From Carettochelys insculpta (Eukaryota; Chordata; Testudines; Carettochelyidae): DNA of 64,000 nucleotides. The first letter of the stretch is position 1. Each line of letters begins with the position of its first letter. Shown piece after piece: positions 54,161-64,000 of the stretch. The notes under the pieces are model-generated. The model saw nothing but the letters and a program-made list of their open reading frames with translations, searched no databases and was not told where the DNA came from. The translations under genes and the position numbers were made by a program. Location of the stretch: contig NC_134138.1 of assembly GCF_033958435.1 (NCBI RefSeq), forward strand, positions 183,886,798 to 183,950,797. The letters are read 5' to 3'.

Positions 54161-54596
54161 GGCCGTGTCTACACAAGCCCCAAACTTCGAAATGGCCACA
54201 CAAATGGCCATTTCGAAATTTACTAATGAAGCGCTGAAATGCATATTCAGCGCTTCATTAGCATGCAGGCGGCCGCGGCACTTCGAAATTGACGTGGCTT
54301 GCCGCCGCGCGTCTCGTCCCGACGGGGCTCCTTTTCGAAAGGACCCCGCCTACTTCAAAGTCCCCTTATTCCCGTGAGCTGATGGGAATAAGGGGACTTC
54401 CAAGTAGGCAGGGTCCTTTCGAAAAGAAGCCCTGTCGGGACGAGATGCGTGACGGCAAGCCGCGTCAATTTCAAAGTGCCGCTGCCGCCCGCATGCTAAT
54501 GAAGCGCTAAATATGCATTTCAGCGCTTCATTAGTAAACTTCGAAATGGCCATTTGCGTGGCCATTTCGAAGTTTGGGGCTCGAGTAGACACGGCC
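54161..54596. mobile_element. foldback MITE, copy 2 (large near-perfect palindrome)
   Basis: The first ~210 bp pair with the last ~210 bp. GGCCGTGTCTACAC at the left end matches GTAGACACGGCC at the right end, followed by CCAAACTTCGAAATGGCC and its complement, TTCAGCGCTTCATTAG, CTTTTCGAAAGGACCC and CCCCTTATTCCC. Only a short spacer (about GTGAGCTGAT) separates the arms. AAT lies outside both ends. It is non-coding; the small open frames on both strands arise from the palindrome. Confidence 0.85.
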
Positions 54597-55496
54597 AATT
54601 TGTCCCTAAATGTAGAAGGATGTAATACTTCTGAAAATTTGCTGGAGCAACGTAGGCTGTTCACCCATCCTTGTCAGTCCCACAGACTTTTTTTTCGAAA
54701 AAATTTCTGCAATTTTGAAATTAGCATGTTGCCTTATTTTATGGAAAGTGAAAACATAACACAGGAAAGAAGGTTTCTAGCCAGCAGAAGCATCAGGCTC
54801 AGAAGCATCAGGCTCTGTAATTGTCGCCTAAATCACAGGTAACAGAGATACAAAAACCTAACTGGTCTTAAAAATTAAGCTTGGTAAGTTCTTGAAATTG
54901 ATTATATGACGTGGCTGCTTACAACAGCCAACAAGGGCTCTATGATCCAGAAGGTTCCTTCTCTTCCAATGGTCTTACAAAACATTATATGTTACACATA
55001 AAAATAAGCTACTCATATAATTCAGTTCTATACTAAAGAATAAAATAAACTTGAATTAAAGTAACCAGAGTCTAATTTGAACAATATCAGTTCATTTTTG
55101 TATAATGTCACTGACGGTCATGGTCAAGCAAGTGTTTTCCTGTACTCTTCAGGAATGTTTAGCTTGTTTGTGATCATCTTTATAAAATGTTTTCACTGAT
55201 TCTTCTAAATAATATGAACTATTTAGTTTTCATAGTGAGTTAATTTTGTTTTAAATATGAAGTCTAAATTTCCTGATAATGTTATTCTAAGACATATACT
55301 GTATTTCAAAACAAGATGTTAAACCAGCAGTTTACACTTAACATCCACAAGACTGTGGCTTTGCTTGGTTGGTAATAAGTTGGCTTTCATTTCAGACCAA
55401 CATAAAAAGAAGAATGACTACACACAAAACAAGAGCACGTGGCTAACATTTATCTCCTTCCTAACATCTATACAGAGGTCTACTCTATGATTAAAG

Positions 55497-55558
55497 AATT
55501 TCCTTGTTTGTTAGTCTATATACTATCAAAAGTGCTACTGGACTGCTTTTTTGTTTTC
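55497..55558 (+). repeat. Penelope-tail/SINE-like module fragment
   Basis: Reads TTTGTTAGTCTATATACTAT, then AAAGTGCTACTGGACTGC and TTTTTTGTTTTCC, matching the outer end of the Penelope-like element at 42470-42510 with a local rearrangement. Confidence 0.6.
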
Positions 55559-56554
55559 CTTGTTATCACGGTTATATTTCCTTTCCTTCAAATTGAAAAT
55601 TGTTCTTTTGTAGGAAAGTTTAAAAAGTCAGTGGGCATGTGTTAAACTGAGTTTAATTCATAGTGTAAACTGATAAGGACGATATTAAAGGGGATAGTCC
55701 ACTAAAAAAACAATATTTGGACATATTCTAAGAATTTATCACAAGTGGCAGTTTTCCTATTGCAGGAGTAAAACCTGCCTCTATATTAGGATGTAGCTTG
55801 GACAGCCAATATCATTTATTACCTTGATAATTTCTACAGAGAGGTTTATTGAAATCTACACTGTGATTAAATAATTTGTTTGCTTGCTTTGAGAAACTCA
55901 GAGAAGTATAAAATTGACATGGGTTAGGATTTAATGATATATTTATATGGAACAGGGATGTAAAATATTACATGGTTAATAGATAAGTATTAGTCTTACT
56001 GTTAATATGTTTGAAACCAGTCTGGCTGCAGTCCAGCACCTAGGGACAAATTCTAGACCGTGACTTTTCCTCTCCTCCCCCACAAAAAAGTGTGGGACTG
56101 GGCTGCAGCAGCACCCTTTTCCTGGACCCAGACTCCTGCCGCAGGGTGCTGAACAGAAGCCCTCAGTCCAGGATCCTGACCCCATCGTATTAACAATTAA
56201 ACCATTAATTGACAGAATTTTAATAGTTTAATAAAAGTACTTTAAAAATACTTATAGCTCTAATACGGAACTGATCAACAAGCAGTCTAAGCACCTCAAA
56301 AAAGATAAGCAAAAAGCTACTGTCTAACTGGCCTCATCTCTTTTTTCCAACGACCAAATTTTCAGTAGTTACACTTCATTCACCTGGTCCTTCTCCTTTA
56401 TTCTCTGCTCCCAACCCCTAAAGCACGGTAACTTTTTTCTTAAAATATGCTAAATTTTGTGTATTCTTTGTTCTACTAATATAATAGTTTCATTTCCCTT
56501 ATTACTAACAAGCAGTCCTATGATATCTTGGATACTAACAAACTTTTTAGGTCG

Positions 56555-56645
56555 AACTTTTGTGGGTTTTCATGACCTAATAAAATTGTCAGTCTCTAAG
56601 GTGCCAAAGGAAGCTGCAGATGAACATGGCTACCCCTCCGACTAT
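56555..56645 (+). repeat. Penelope-tail/SINE-like module fragment
   Basis: Reads CGAACTTTTGTGGGTTTTCA, then GACCTAATAAAATTG, GTCAGTCTCTAAGGTGCC and ATGGCTACCCCTCCGAC. The last part extends the module with the CTACCCCTCNGA ending that I know from turtle SINE-like repeats. Confidence 0.6.
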
Positions 56646-57114
56646 TTTCCTTATGGTTACTCTGTGGTAATGCATCCAATATTCTTTTCTATATCCACCT
56701 CTTTTTATTTTATGGAATCTGCAGGGTATTAGTTACCCTTGGAGCCATCAAACATCAACTTTTTAAGAGACAGATTGCATGGCTATCCAAACCATGCTAC
56801 AAGTAGATAATGGTTAACACTCAAATTACTGTAAATGTAAAACTAAGGAAAACTCTCCACCCACACATTGACCCCATTTTACTTTGCCTATTAGACAGTA
56901 GTCTATAGATAGATAGTTTCCCATTTGTCTTTCACACAACAAGGGAGAAAACATGTTTAAATAGAAAAGTGTTACTAAAAGAGCCAGAAAATTGCTAAAG
57001 GGAATCAAAGCTTTTATCAAGTAATGAAAACTGACCAGATTTTGGACTGAGTATGCTTTAAGATATGAGAATGTATTTAAAAGTCTATAGTCTAGGTATT
57101 TTTCCTTTGAGTTT

Positions 57115-57435
57115 CAGTATGATGTCTGAACCCTCAAAATGCTCAATTTTGAGTTGTGCTTAACCTGCGTCTGCAACTCAAAGCTGCTCTGTGGCTGTCT
57201 GCCCACCTGGGGGAAGTGGAGTAGACAGCCACACCGCAGGGGCTGTCTCCCAGCTTCCCCCAGATGGGGACAGTCATGCCATTGTGGCTTCTCCACAGCT
57301 TCCTCCAGTTGGGAGAAGCCACGCCATAGCAGCCTTGTCAGTTTCCTGGCTCTCCCGCGTTGCGTGGGAAATTTGACTTATGCCGGAGTTGCAAGAATAC
57401 AACCCCACGTAAGTTGAGGGTCTACTGCACAGAAA
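57115..57435 (-). repeat. possible Tigger-like MITE
   Basis: Minus-strand reading begins CAGTAGACCCTCAACTTACG, then TGGGGTTG and TAAGTCAAAT. This resembles the ends of mariner/Tigger-derived elements that start CAGTAG.CC and contain ACTTACG. The left end (ACCCTCAAAATGCTCAATTT) is only loosely complementary. The interior is GC-rich. Confidence 0.45.
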
Positions 57436-58398
57436 AGATTAATGTAGTCAAAATGTTCACTAGTTACCTACTAGAATATTACTTTACAAAGATAGATAAA
57501 AATCAATCGGTAGAACTGATTTCTAAAATTCAGTTTGCAATATATTGTGTACATATGACCCTCCCCAATTTTCAGATTGGTAACAACTATTTTTGAATTA
57601 AGAATAGTCTGAATTTAAAGTGACTAGGATAAATTACAATGCATATTAAGCATTTTATTTCAGGCAGAAACTGTTCAACAGCTAGGATCAGGAAGCAATT
57701 TTTTTTTAACATAATAAATAAAAACCGCTGAACTGAGCAGGCCCTTTAGGGGTTTATTGCTTGCTTTCCCGTCTGTTCTAGACTAGATAATTTACAGTAG
57801 TCTGTGTGGCCATGAGTCTTGCTCATGGAAACAAACAGCAAATTTGCCACTATAATTGATCCATGCATTCCTATGTTTTTGGAAGAATGAACTGAATTCT
57901 GCCAGCATTTCTAAAGAACAAGTTTCCTTCTTCCAACACAGAAAAGTTTATCGTACACTTTAGTACTATTTCTTTATCGATCTTTGTGCTTCCTTCTTAT
58001 TTTTACATTTAACCACTAATTCAATAAAAAAAGAACATGTCGGTCTGAATTCCTACCAAGTTTAAAATGTTAAGTGATAATGTAACGTTCAAAATGATAA
58101 AGGAAAACAGACCACACAAGGGGACACCCTGCTAAGTTTGAAAGATTATAATGCAACAAGAAGTTCTGTAGGTCTTACGAATGGTTCAAGTCAAAGTAGT
58201 GTCTTTACGCAATTGCATAAGCATCTTTAAATCATGTTATCACTGCAGCTTCAGTGCTAAGAATATGGAGAGAGAGGCCCTCACATATTGACTGTTTTGC
58301 ACTAATTTTTTACAAAAATCTTAATTTACAAGCTAACAGCAGAATGAAAATCTTAACACATTCTAAAGATATAACCTATAAGAATATGGTCTTGGTAA

Positions 58399-58827
58399 TA
58401 CACGTTGGACCTCCCTTATCCAGCAGCATGAACAGTCCCAAAACAGGAAGTTCATTGGACCGGGGAGCTCAATATTCTCCTGTTGGCCATAGTCCCAGCC
58501 CCACCTTCTGGATTCCACTTTGGGCCACTGACCCACTCCTTGCCCCCAGCACCCGCTACCTGGCTCCACTTCCAGTCCAGCAGGGCTCACAGCTGCTGAC
58601 CCTCCTGCCACCAGGGCTTCCAGCTAGAGCTCCCCAGCCATCGCACTCTCCCCATCCACCGCTTGCACCCTGCATGGCCCCTCACCATCTTCCTGCTCAT
58701 TATGTCCCCACCCCACTCCACCCCCTGGGGCGGGTACTCCCTGGCTCCTGGATGCTGGACTCCCACAGCGCAGACTCTCTGGTTGTCAGACTAGAGAGTC
58801 CCAGATTTCAGAGGTTCATCCTGTACA
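58399..58827. mobile_element. MITE family 3, copy 2
   Basis: The left end ACACGTTGGACCTCCCTTAT and the right end GAGGTTCATCCTGTAC are inverted and match the ends of 51313-51634. The interior is expanded and C-rich (CCACTCCACCCCCTGG-like). The plus-strand open frame across it (58254-58841) is composed of this repeat and is not a gene. Confidence 0.65.
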
Positions 58828-59988
58828 CTTTCCGGACTTAATACTGCCTACCAATCACAGAAAGAGTAACAACCTCTAATTTAATAGTTATTTTCTATTA
58901 CTGGTAAGGTTTCTATTTCAGAGCTAAAAAGTCTAATATGGTCTAGATTCAATCAAGCGTTTAGGACCTATAAATACATCACTACGAACACAAAACATTT
59001 TTTGGAGTTCATATCTATTTCAAAGAGAAACTGTTCGGAGCTGTACTGGTTAAAACCAATGTTCATTGCCATTGTAAGCACTTTTAACAATAAAAGGCAA
59101 CCAAGGATACCGAGTGGGCTGCATGAGTGGCCCTCCATTTCAGCAGGCCGCAACAGCCCAAGGCACACAGACCCCATTCTGCCAGCCTTTCCCCACATGT
59201 ATTCCTCCTCTCACTTTTGCAGAAGTACAAATTGGCCAATTCACACTCCATCTCTGCTCCTCTCTCTCTCTGTCAGAGCTCAAACTTCCCAAACAACTGG
59301 CTCATGGTGTTGCAGCTCTGTGAGGGAAGGGGAGGGCTGGGTGGGGGTGGACTATGAATCAGTGGACTCATAGTGCTTTTAAAGTGCTGGGGAAGAGTAA
59401 GTTCAGGACTCAGGTGCCTCCACTGAGTGCCACCACTAGTTTATAACTTGCTATTCCCTCAAAGGAACAGGGAGTTGCATGTTACAATGCTGTAGGTGTT
59501 AGTGCTGTAACGAACCATCATAGGAAAAAAATGAACCCCCCAAACTCAGCATTGGCAAGTAAATTATGGAGGAACTACTTTTTCCAATATTACCACCAAA
59601 TGCATTTTTCTGTAAGCCTAGTTGTAAGTAGCCAAAATTTATACAGCTGATTTGAGATCATAAATACTTTTTGTACATGTGCATATTAAAAAAAAAAACG
59701 TTTTAATCCACTTCTACTTTTCTGCTTGCACCTCTCCAGTAGGACTCTTATGGACAAAGTTATGTTAGATAAGTAAAAATAATTTACTTGTGCATTGCAG
59801 TAATTAAGGACAAGGGTTCATTCTAAGTAATGTCACTGTACCCATAAATGCCTAATAACCGCCATCTTAAATTGAAGTTAACTGAGCAATAGAAACAAAC
59901 TGCTTAAAGGGGAACTTTTGATCAGTTCTATTGAATTGCGCATATTTTTATTTCTTAAGAAAAAGGACACAAATGTGTCATTACTCAC

Positions 59989-60615
59989 CTGTCAGTATCT
60001 TTATCTTCCGGCAGTGTGGGAGGGAAAGGCAAGGGTGGCAACGTGGAGGTTAACAGTGCAACATTTCTCTCTTTCTCCTTGGCTCCTACGTTTGGTGTAT
60101 GTGATTTGTTTTTCTCTTTTACAGTAACTGGTTGCTGTTTTACAACAGCAGGTTTATTCTCTTTTACTACTGCTGTGGTGGCTGCTGCTGCTGCCTTCTG
60201 TTTAGTAACTTTGTCTACAATCAAGTTATTTTCCACTTTTGTCTCCTGAAGAGAGGCCTTTGCTTTTGTCTTCTCGTTCTTCAAAGTTGCACCACTTGTA
60301 GGAGAAGGTATATGTTCAGTTTTTGTTTTCTTCAGATCCTTCACATTATTTGTTTGAGGAGCACTCACACCAGCATCAGTGTTTCCCTTAGTAGGAGTAG
60401 AGGTGTTTGAAACTTTCGCATTGGCTTTGGCTGCCTCTGCAGCTCTAGCTTTTTTGTTCTTGTTCAACTCAGCAGCCAGGCTACTCTTCAGAGTCAGCGT
60501 GCTAGGAGAAATACTCGAGTGACGACTTCTGGACCTAGATAATCTGTGCCTGCTGCGAGACCTTGAGTGTCTTGATGAGTAAGGGCTTCTGCTTCTGGAT
60601 TTTGCTGATCTCCTG
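59989..60615 (-). CDS. CDK13: CDK13 presumed exon 2: RS-rich and Lys/Ala-rich region
   Basis: The exon encodes a block of Arg-Ser dipeptides ([19 protein letters not shown]), then [21 protein letters not shown], an Ala/Lys-rich stretch, and a low-complexity region ending [19 protein letters not shown] repeats are typical of the N-terminus of CDK12 and CDK13 and fit a nuclear-speckle protein. The donor is clear: GACAG followed by GTGAGTAA. The acceptor is ambiguous by one codon. AG at 60616-60617 gives a start at 60615, and the next CAG gives 60612; both keep phase. An Ala run followed by TTAVVK (about 60165-60200) is coded by GCAGCAGC-type repeats, so it is a likely site of length variation. 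The exon ends with two bases of a Ser codon completed in the next exon. Confidence 0.9.
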
Positions 60616-62764
60616 CTTCAAAACAGTAAAGATTCGGTCAATTTAAGTTTAAAAATAAAGACTGCTTTATTTGGCCTGCCTTCCTTATTACTTAACAGCT
60701 TTTGCGATCACCATCTGCCATTACTATGTTTAAACGGTGACTATGAATCCAAATAAATGCATCTGGAAAGACCTGTATCTATCCATGGCACAGACATTAC
60801 CAGATAGGACCGCAGGATAGATTATGATTCTTTTTTAGCACAGTTCCTTTGTAAAAAGTCATTGGGAACTTACAAGAAAGTAAATATGCAGGAAAGACAG
60901 ACACATGCCTTTTGATCTGTTCATTTCCTCAACACTCATTTGCTTGTTGAAAGATACCTTGATTCTAAGCAACACACCCTTTTTTTTAAAGCTACATACT
61001 TACAAAAGGATAAAAATTTGCCCTTTTGACAGAAGAAAATTTAGGAAACTACAGCAAATATTAATTCTGCCATTTTGCACATCTTGTTAATGTTTTTAAC
61101 ACACAATTAATAAAGTGAAATGTTAAGTTTATTATGCTACTAACAAACAAGAACAGGAAGAGAAAATCGTATTTATGAAGCTGAAGAAATATTGCTGTAG
61201 GAACCTTAATTTGTGATTTGCTGCCTTATAAAAAACATGGTGTAACTTTTATTGATGTAACCTTTTATTATCTTGTCTTTGGAGAAATACTACTGAATAT
61301 GTACTTAGAAATTATTGTGATTATCTGTGCACAAAGAGACACTGAAAGACAGCATTCAATCTTAACTTTCATTTCTGAGGTCATAATGATACAAAAATAG
61401 CATTGTATTTATGTATTTTTGTAAGACAATCCATACTATTTTTAGACAGATAATTCTCCATTCATACTTCCTATGCTTCATACTACAGTATGTGATTTAC
61501 CTACACAGCAGAAAAAAAGGGAAAGAAGAAAATGTCTTAATCATCTGGATTTCTGCACCTGTACAGAGAACAGAAGAGGACACAAGTGCCCGAGACAGGA
61601 AAATATCCAGAAAAGAGAATGTTGGTACTTACAGAGGAAGTTCAGCAACTGTTTGAAGCCACCGTGAAAAATACCAGTTCACTTTTTTATTCTACTAATT
61701 AAACAGATTCCATATTTCAACTTGCCTAATAGTTTTGATTTAACTGAAAACTACTCAAACTGACAATCTAGAGCACACATTAAAAAGCTTGCTATACATA
61801 AAAATAAACAACGTATTATAACTTTTTACTATTCCATGAACATTTACGAAAGCGTTTCTTCATTCACATTATTTTAATATGCTTATCTGTCCACCATTTC
61901 CACAATTTTTCTAAATTAAGTTTAGTGAAACTATATTGTTATTCTACTTTTCTTTACTAGATCATTCCTGGAGGAAAAAAACAGCTATTTCAGTGAGGCC
62001 ATCTATCTGACCTTTCTTTCTTTATTTTTAAAAAAGCACCAACATAGTGAGGACCAGAGTTCCCAAAGTGATGAACACTACAGGTAAAAACAAATATAAC
62101 CAATCACCACCTAGAGCTGATAGTTAAAACAAGGAAATAAAGATAACAAATATTCCTGGAATTTTTCGTATGTTTGAAATAATACCAGCTAATTCAGTTC
62201 TGACTGTACACAATACATTTATTTCATGTATATACAAATATATGATTCCGATAAGTTGATGCTGTGTTCTATGGGATTAAAATAGAGATGTTTCTATTAC
62301 ATATGCTATATTTGCTAGTTTGCAAAAGAACCATGAATGGGTAAAGTAGGTGTTAAACTCCTGCTATTGATAAATCAAGCTGTTACTGGGATAAACATAC
62401 TGGCAGCACAGTTTAGATTAAACATGGCTACTGTGATATGATATAAATACATTAAACCTAATAGTGATACAAAATGTTATTGCATTAGACATGCCAGAGA
62501 ACAATGTAACAGATGATCAAAACACAGGAAATCTTACTTCAAAGATAATCCTCAGGAACTAGAGTGTGTGTGCATGTGCACACGTGTCCACTTATCATGG
62601 GTGTGGCCAAGCTTCACATGGTCCCATACACTTTTTTTTTCTTCCAGCCACCAGTCCTGTTCTCCATGTTCTGTAGTGTTATTTTCATATAACTTACCCC
62701 TAAATGTCTTCTAAAAGCCCACTAAGCAATGCAAGTGTTGATATTGTTTGCTACACAACACTGA

Positions 62765-62845
62765 CCACATGGGGTCTGCCAAATTCTCTGGTTCAGCACT
62801 GGCCGGGTCCCAGGAGTGCTGAACTAGAGAGGTTCAATCTGTACT
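62765..62845. repeat. MITE family 3, fragment
   Basis: The right end GAGAGGTTCAATCTGTAC is the same as in the other two copies. Upstream, TGGTTCAGCACTGGCCGGG also fits the family. The left end cannot be placed. Confidence 0.6.
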
Positions 62846-63212
62846 TAGAATTAACTTTCACTGGAAGTAGCAACTTAGTGAATTAAACACATGGCTTGGA
62901 GACAGGAGACTTGGCTGGTAGTTTCATCATTTCCTTAGTTTACTAGTCAAGACAGACTAACAGCCTAGACTGGACCTGACTGCATAACAGTGAAAAAGAG
63001 ACAAGTGGGAAAGCAGGTAAAAAGCCCTTCAAGCCTTTCTGGTACACCATAGCAAAGAAAGAGGACACAAGTACTTTTTCTCCCCTTTAGAGAATACCTT
63101 TCAGGAACACAAGTCTTCCCTCAGATGAGGGTATGGAATGCCATTTTCCAAAATGAAGGAAGAATGTGCTCCCCAGTGTAAACCAGATGGTTTTAACATT
63201 CACGGGTTACAT

Positions 63213-63510
63213 CAGGTGTCTGCAACCTGCGCTCTTTAAGGACTTCTTAGTGGCTCCTGACACTACAATTGCAAAATAATAAGAACTCCCTCTTCACTAT
63301 TTTCCATAAACGATGAACATCCTGCACTAAACATGATTACATTACAAATCATTTTGTGTGCACTGTTCTTAAAATAAGGGTTACAGATAGTATGGTTTGA
63401 CATTTATTAAGGACCATCTCGTATTCACGTACGTTGCGGCTCTTGAATTACTGAGGTTTTTTCTGAATTTAAAAAATGGCTCTTCTTGCTATTTTGGTTG
63501 CCAGCCCCTG
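63213..63510. mobile_element. hAT-type MITE, family 1, copy 2
   Basis: It starts CAGGTGTCTGCAACC and ends GGTTGCCAGCCCCTG. The flanks GGTTACAT (left) and GGCTACAC (right) agree at six of eight positions, consistent with an old 8-bp target duplication as made by hAT transposases. The interior matches 16100-16485. Confidence 0.75.
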
Positions 63511-64000
63511 GGCTACACCTCTGTGATCTGATCTTATTTAAACTAAGTTATAAAATGGTCTCACACATGATGGCAAGTCATAATCCAGATAACATTTTGT
63601 TTTAAAACAAGCACACATCAATTCTCTGAATTATATCAGCTGTCTGCTCAGGTCTTCAAAAACTACTGTCTCTTATACGTGTGTCCATCTGTGCCAGAGT
63701 GGGGATGGAGGCCTAACACCATCTGCATGTATTTGCCATCAGACATTTTGTACTTAGTCACAAATTTCTACTTTTTAACTTTATCTAATGAATTATAGTG
63801 TTTTATTAAAAGTATCTGTTGCTTTAAGTTCTAAAGTGTTTAAAAAAATCATCTCTGGCCCAGTGTGAAGGGATCTAAAGGAGTACACAGGACACATTCA
63901 GTCTTCCATAACTGAAGTTTCCATAAGGCTAAATTGTTGGGGTAACTGGGTGGAAGAAGATTTTAAAAAACCCTGGTTGCATGTGAGTGCATTTTCAATG

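Larger units (their letters stand above)
53236..59988 (-). other. CDK13 intron 2
   Basis: A 6.8-kb intron. It holds the foldback element 54161-54596, Penelope-tail modules at 55497-55558 and 56555-56645, a possible MITE at 57115-57435 and MITE family 3 at 58399-58827. The segment 59100-59420 is GC-richer and unclassified. Other parts are plain AT-rich sequence. Confidence 0.7.
60616..64000 (-). other. CDK13 intron 1 (partial)
   Basis: No exon found up to the window end. It contains a family-3 MITE fragment (62765-62845) and a family-1 hAT-type MITE (63213-63510). The rest (60616-62760, 63511-64000) is AT-rich with nothing identified. Confidence 0.65.

Noticed and set aside
58254..58841. 195-codon plus-strand frame rich in Pro and Ser
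   Set aside because: Most of it lies in a MITE (58399-58827) with inverted ends; no homologous protein is recognised.

Overview
The window is vertebrate nuclear DNA, almost certainly from a reptile and most likely a turtle. It is AT-rich intronic sequence with small exons, CR1 LINEs with the typical 3' end, a Penelope-like element, DIRS elements, and foldback or hAT-type short elements of kinds I associate with turtle genomes. The turtle assignment is inference from the repeats. No prokaryotic, organellar or exogenous viral features were seen.

The one host gene is CDK13 (cyclin-dependent kinase 13) on the minus strand. Ten consecutive coding exons were placed to the base using GT/AG sites and codon phase. 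They run from the RS/Lys-Ala-rich N-terminal region (60615-59989), through the whole kinase domain, to the end of the kinase fold (3947-3816). They correspond to presumed human exons 2-11. Exon 1 lies beyond base 64000 and exons 12-14 lie before base 1. Every junction is in phase and every catalytic motif is present.

The introns carry three copies of one DIRS-type (tyrosine-recombinase) retrotransposon, each about 6.1 kb and each in the sense orientation of CDK13. Copy A (16569-22665, intron 6) has uninterrupted gag, RT/RNase H and recombinase frames and identical terminal-repeat arms over about 150 bp. Copies B (29945-36044) and C (43802-49915), both in intron 5, have frameshifts and stops, and their arms differ at about 13 and 10 positions. 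Copy A sits inside an older CR1 LINE, splitting its RT motif; the same CR1 also carries a hAT-type MITE and a second LINE fragment.

The coding layout of copy A is the most interesting item. Gag and the recombinase lie in the same frame, separated by one TGA (followed by C in all three copies). RT/RNase H lies in another frame that has no ATG before the RT domain. The RT/RNase H frame and the recombinase frame are both open over about 1.9 kb.

Other contents are a decayed Penelope-like element with RT and GIY-YIG remnants between inverted terminal repeats (40259-42520), two large foldback elements (5307-5682, 54161-54596), several MITE families, and a TA-flanked element carrying a G-rich minisatellite (11770-12624). 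The rest is unclassified intron.
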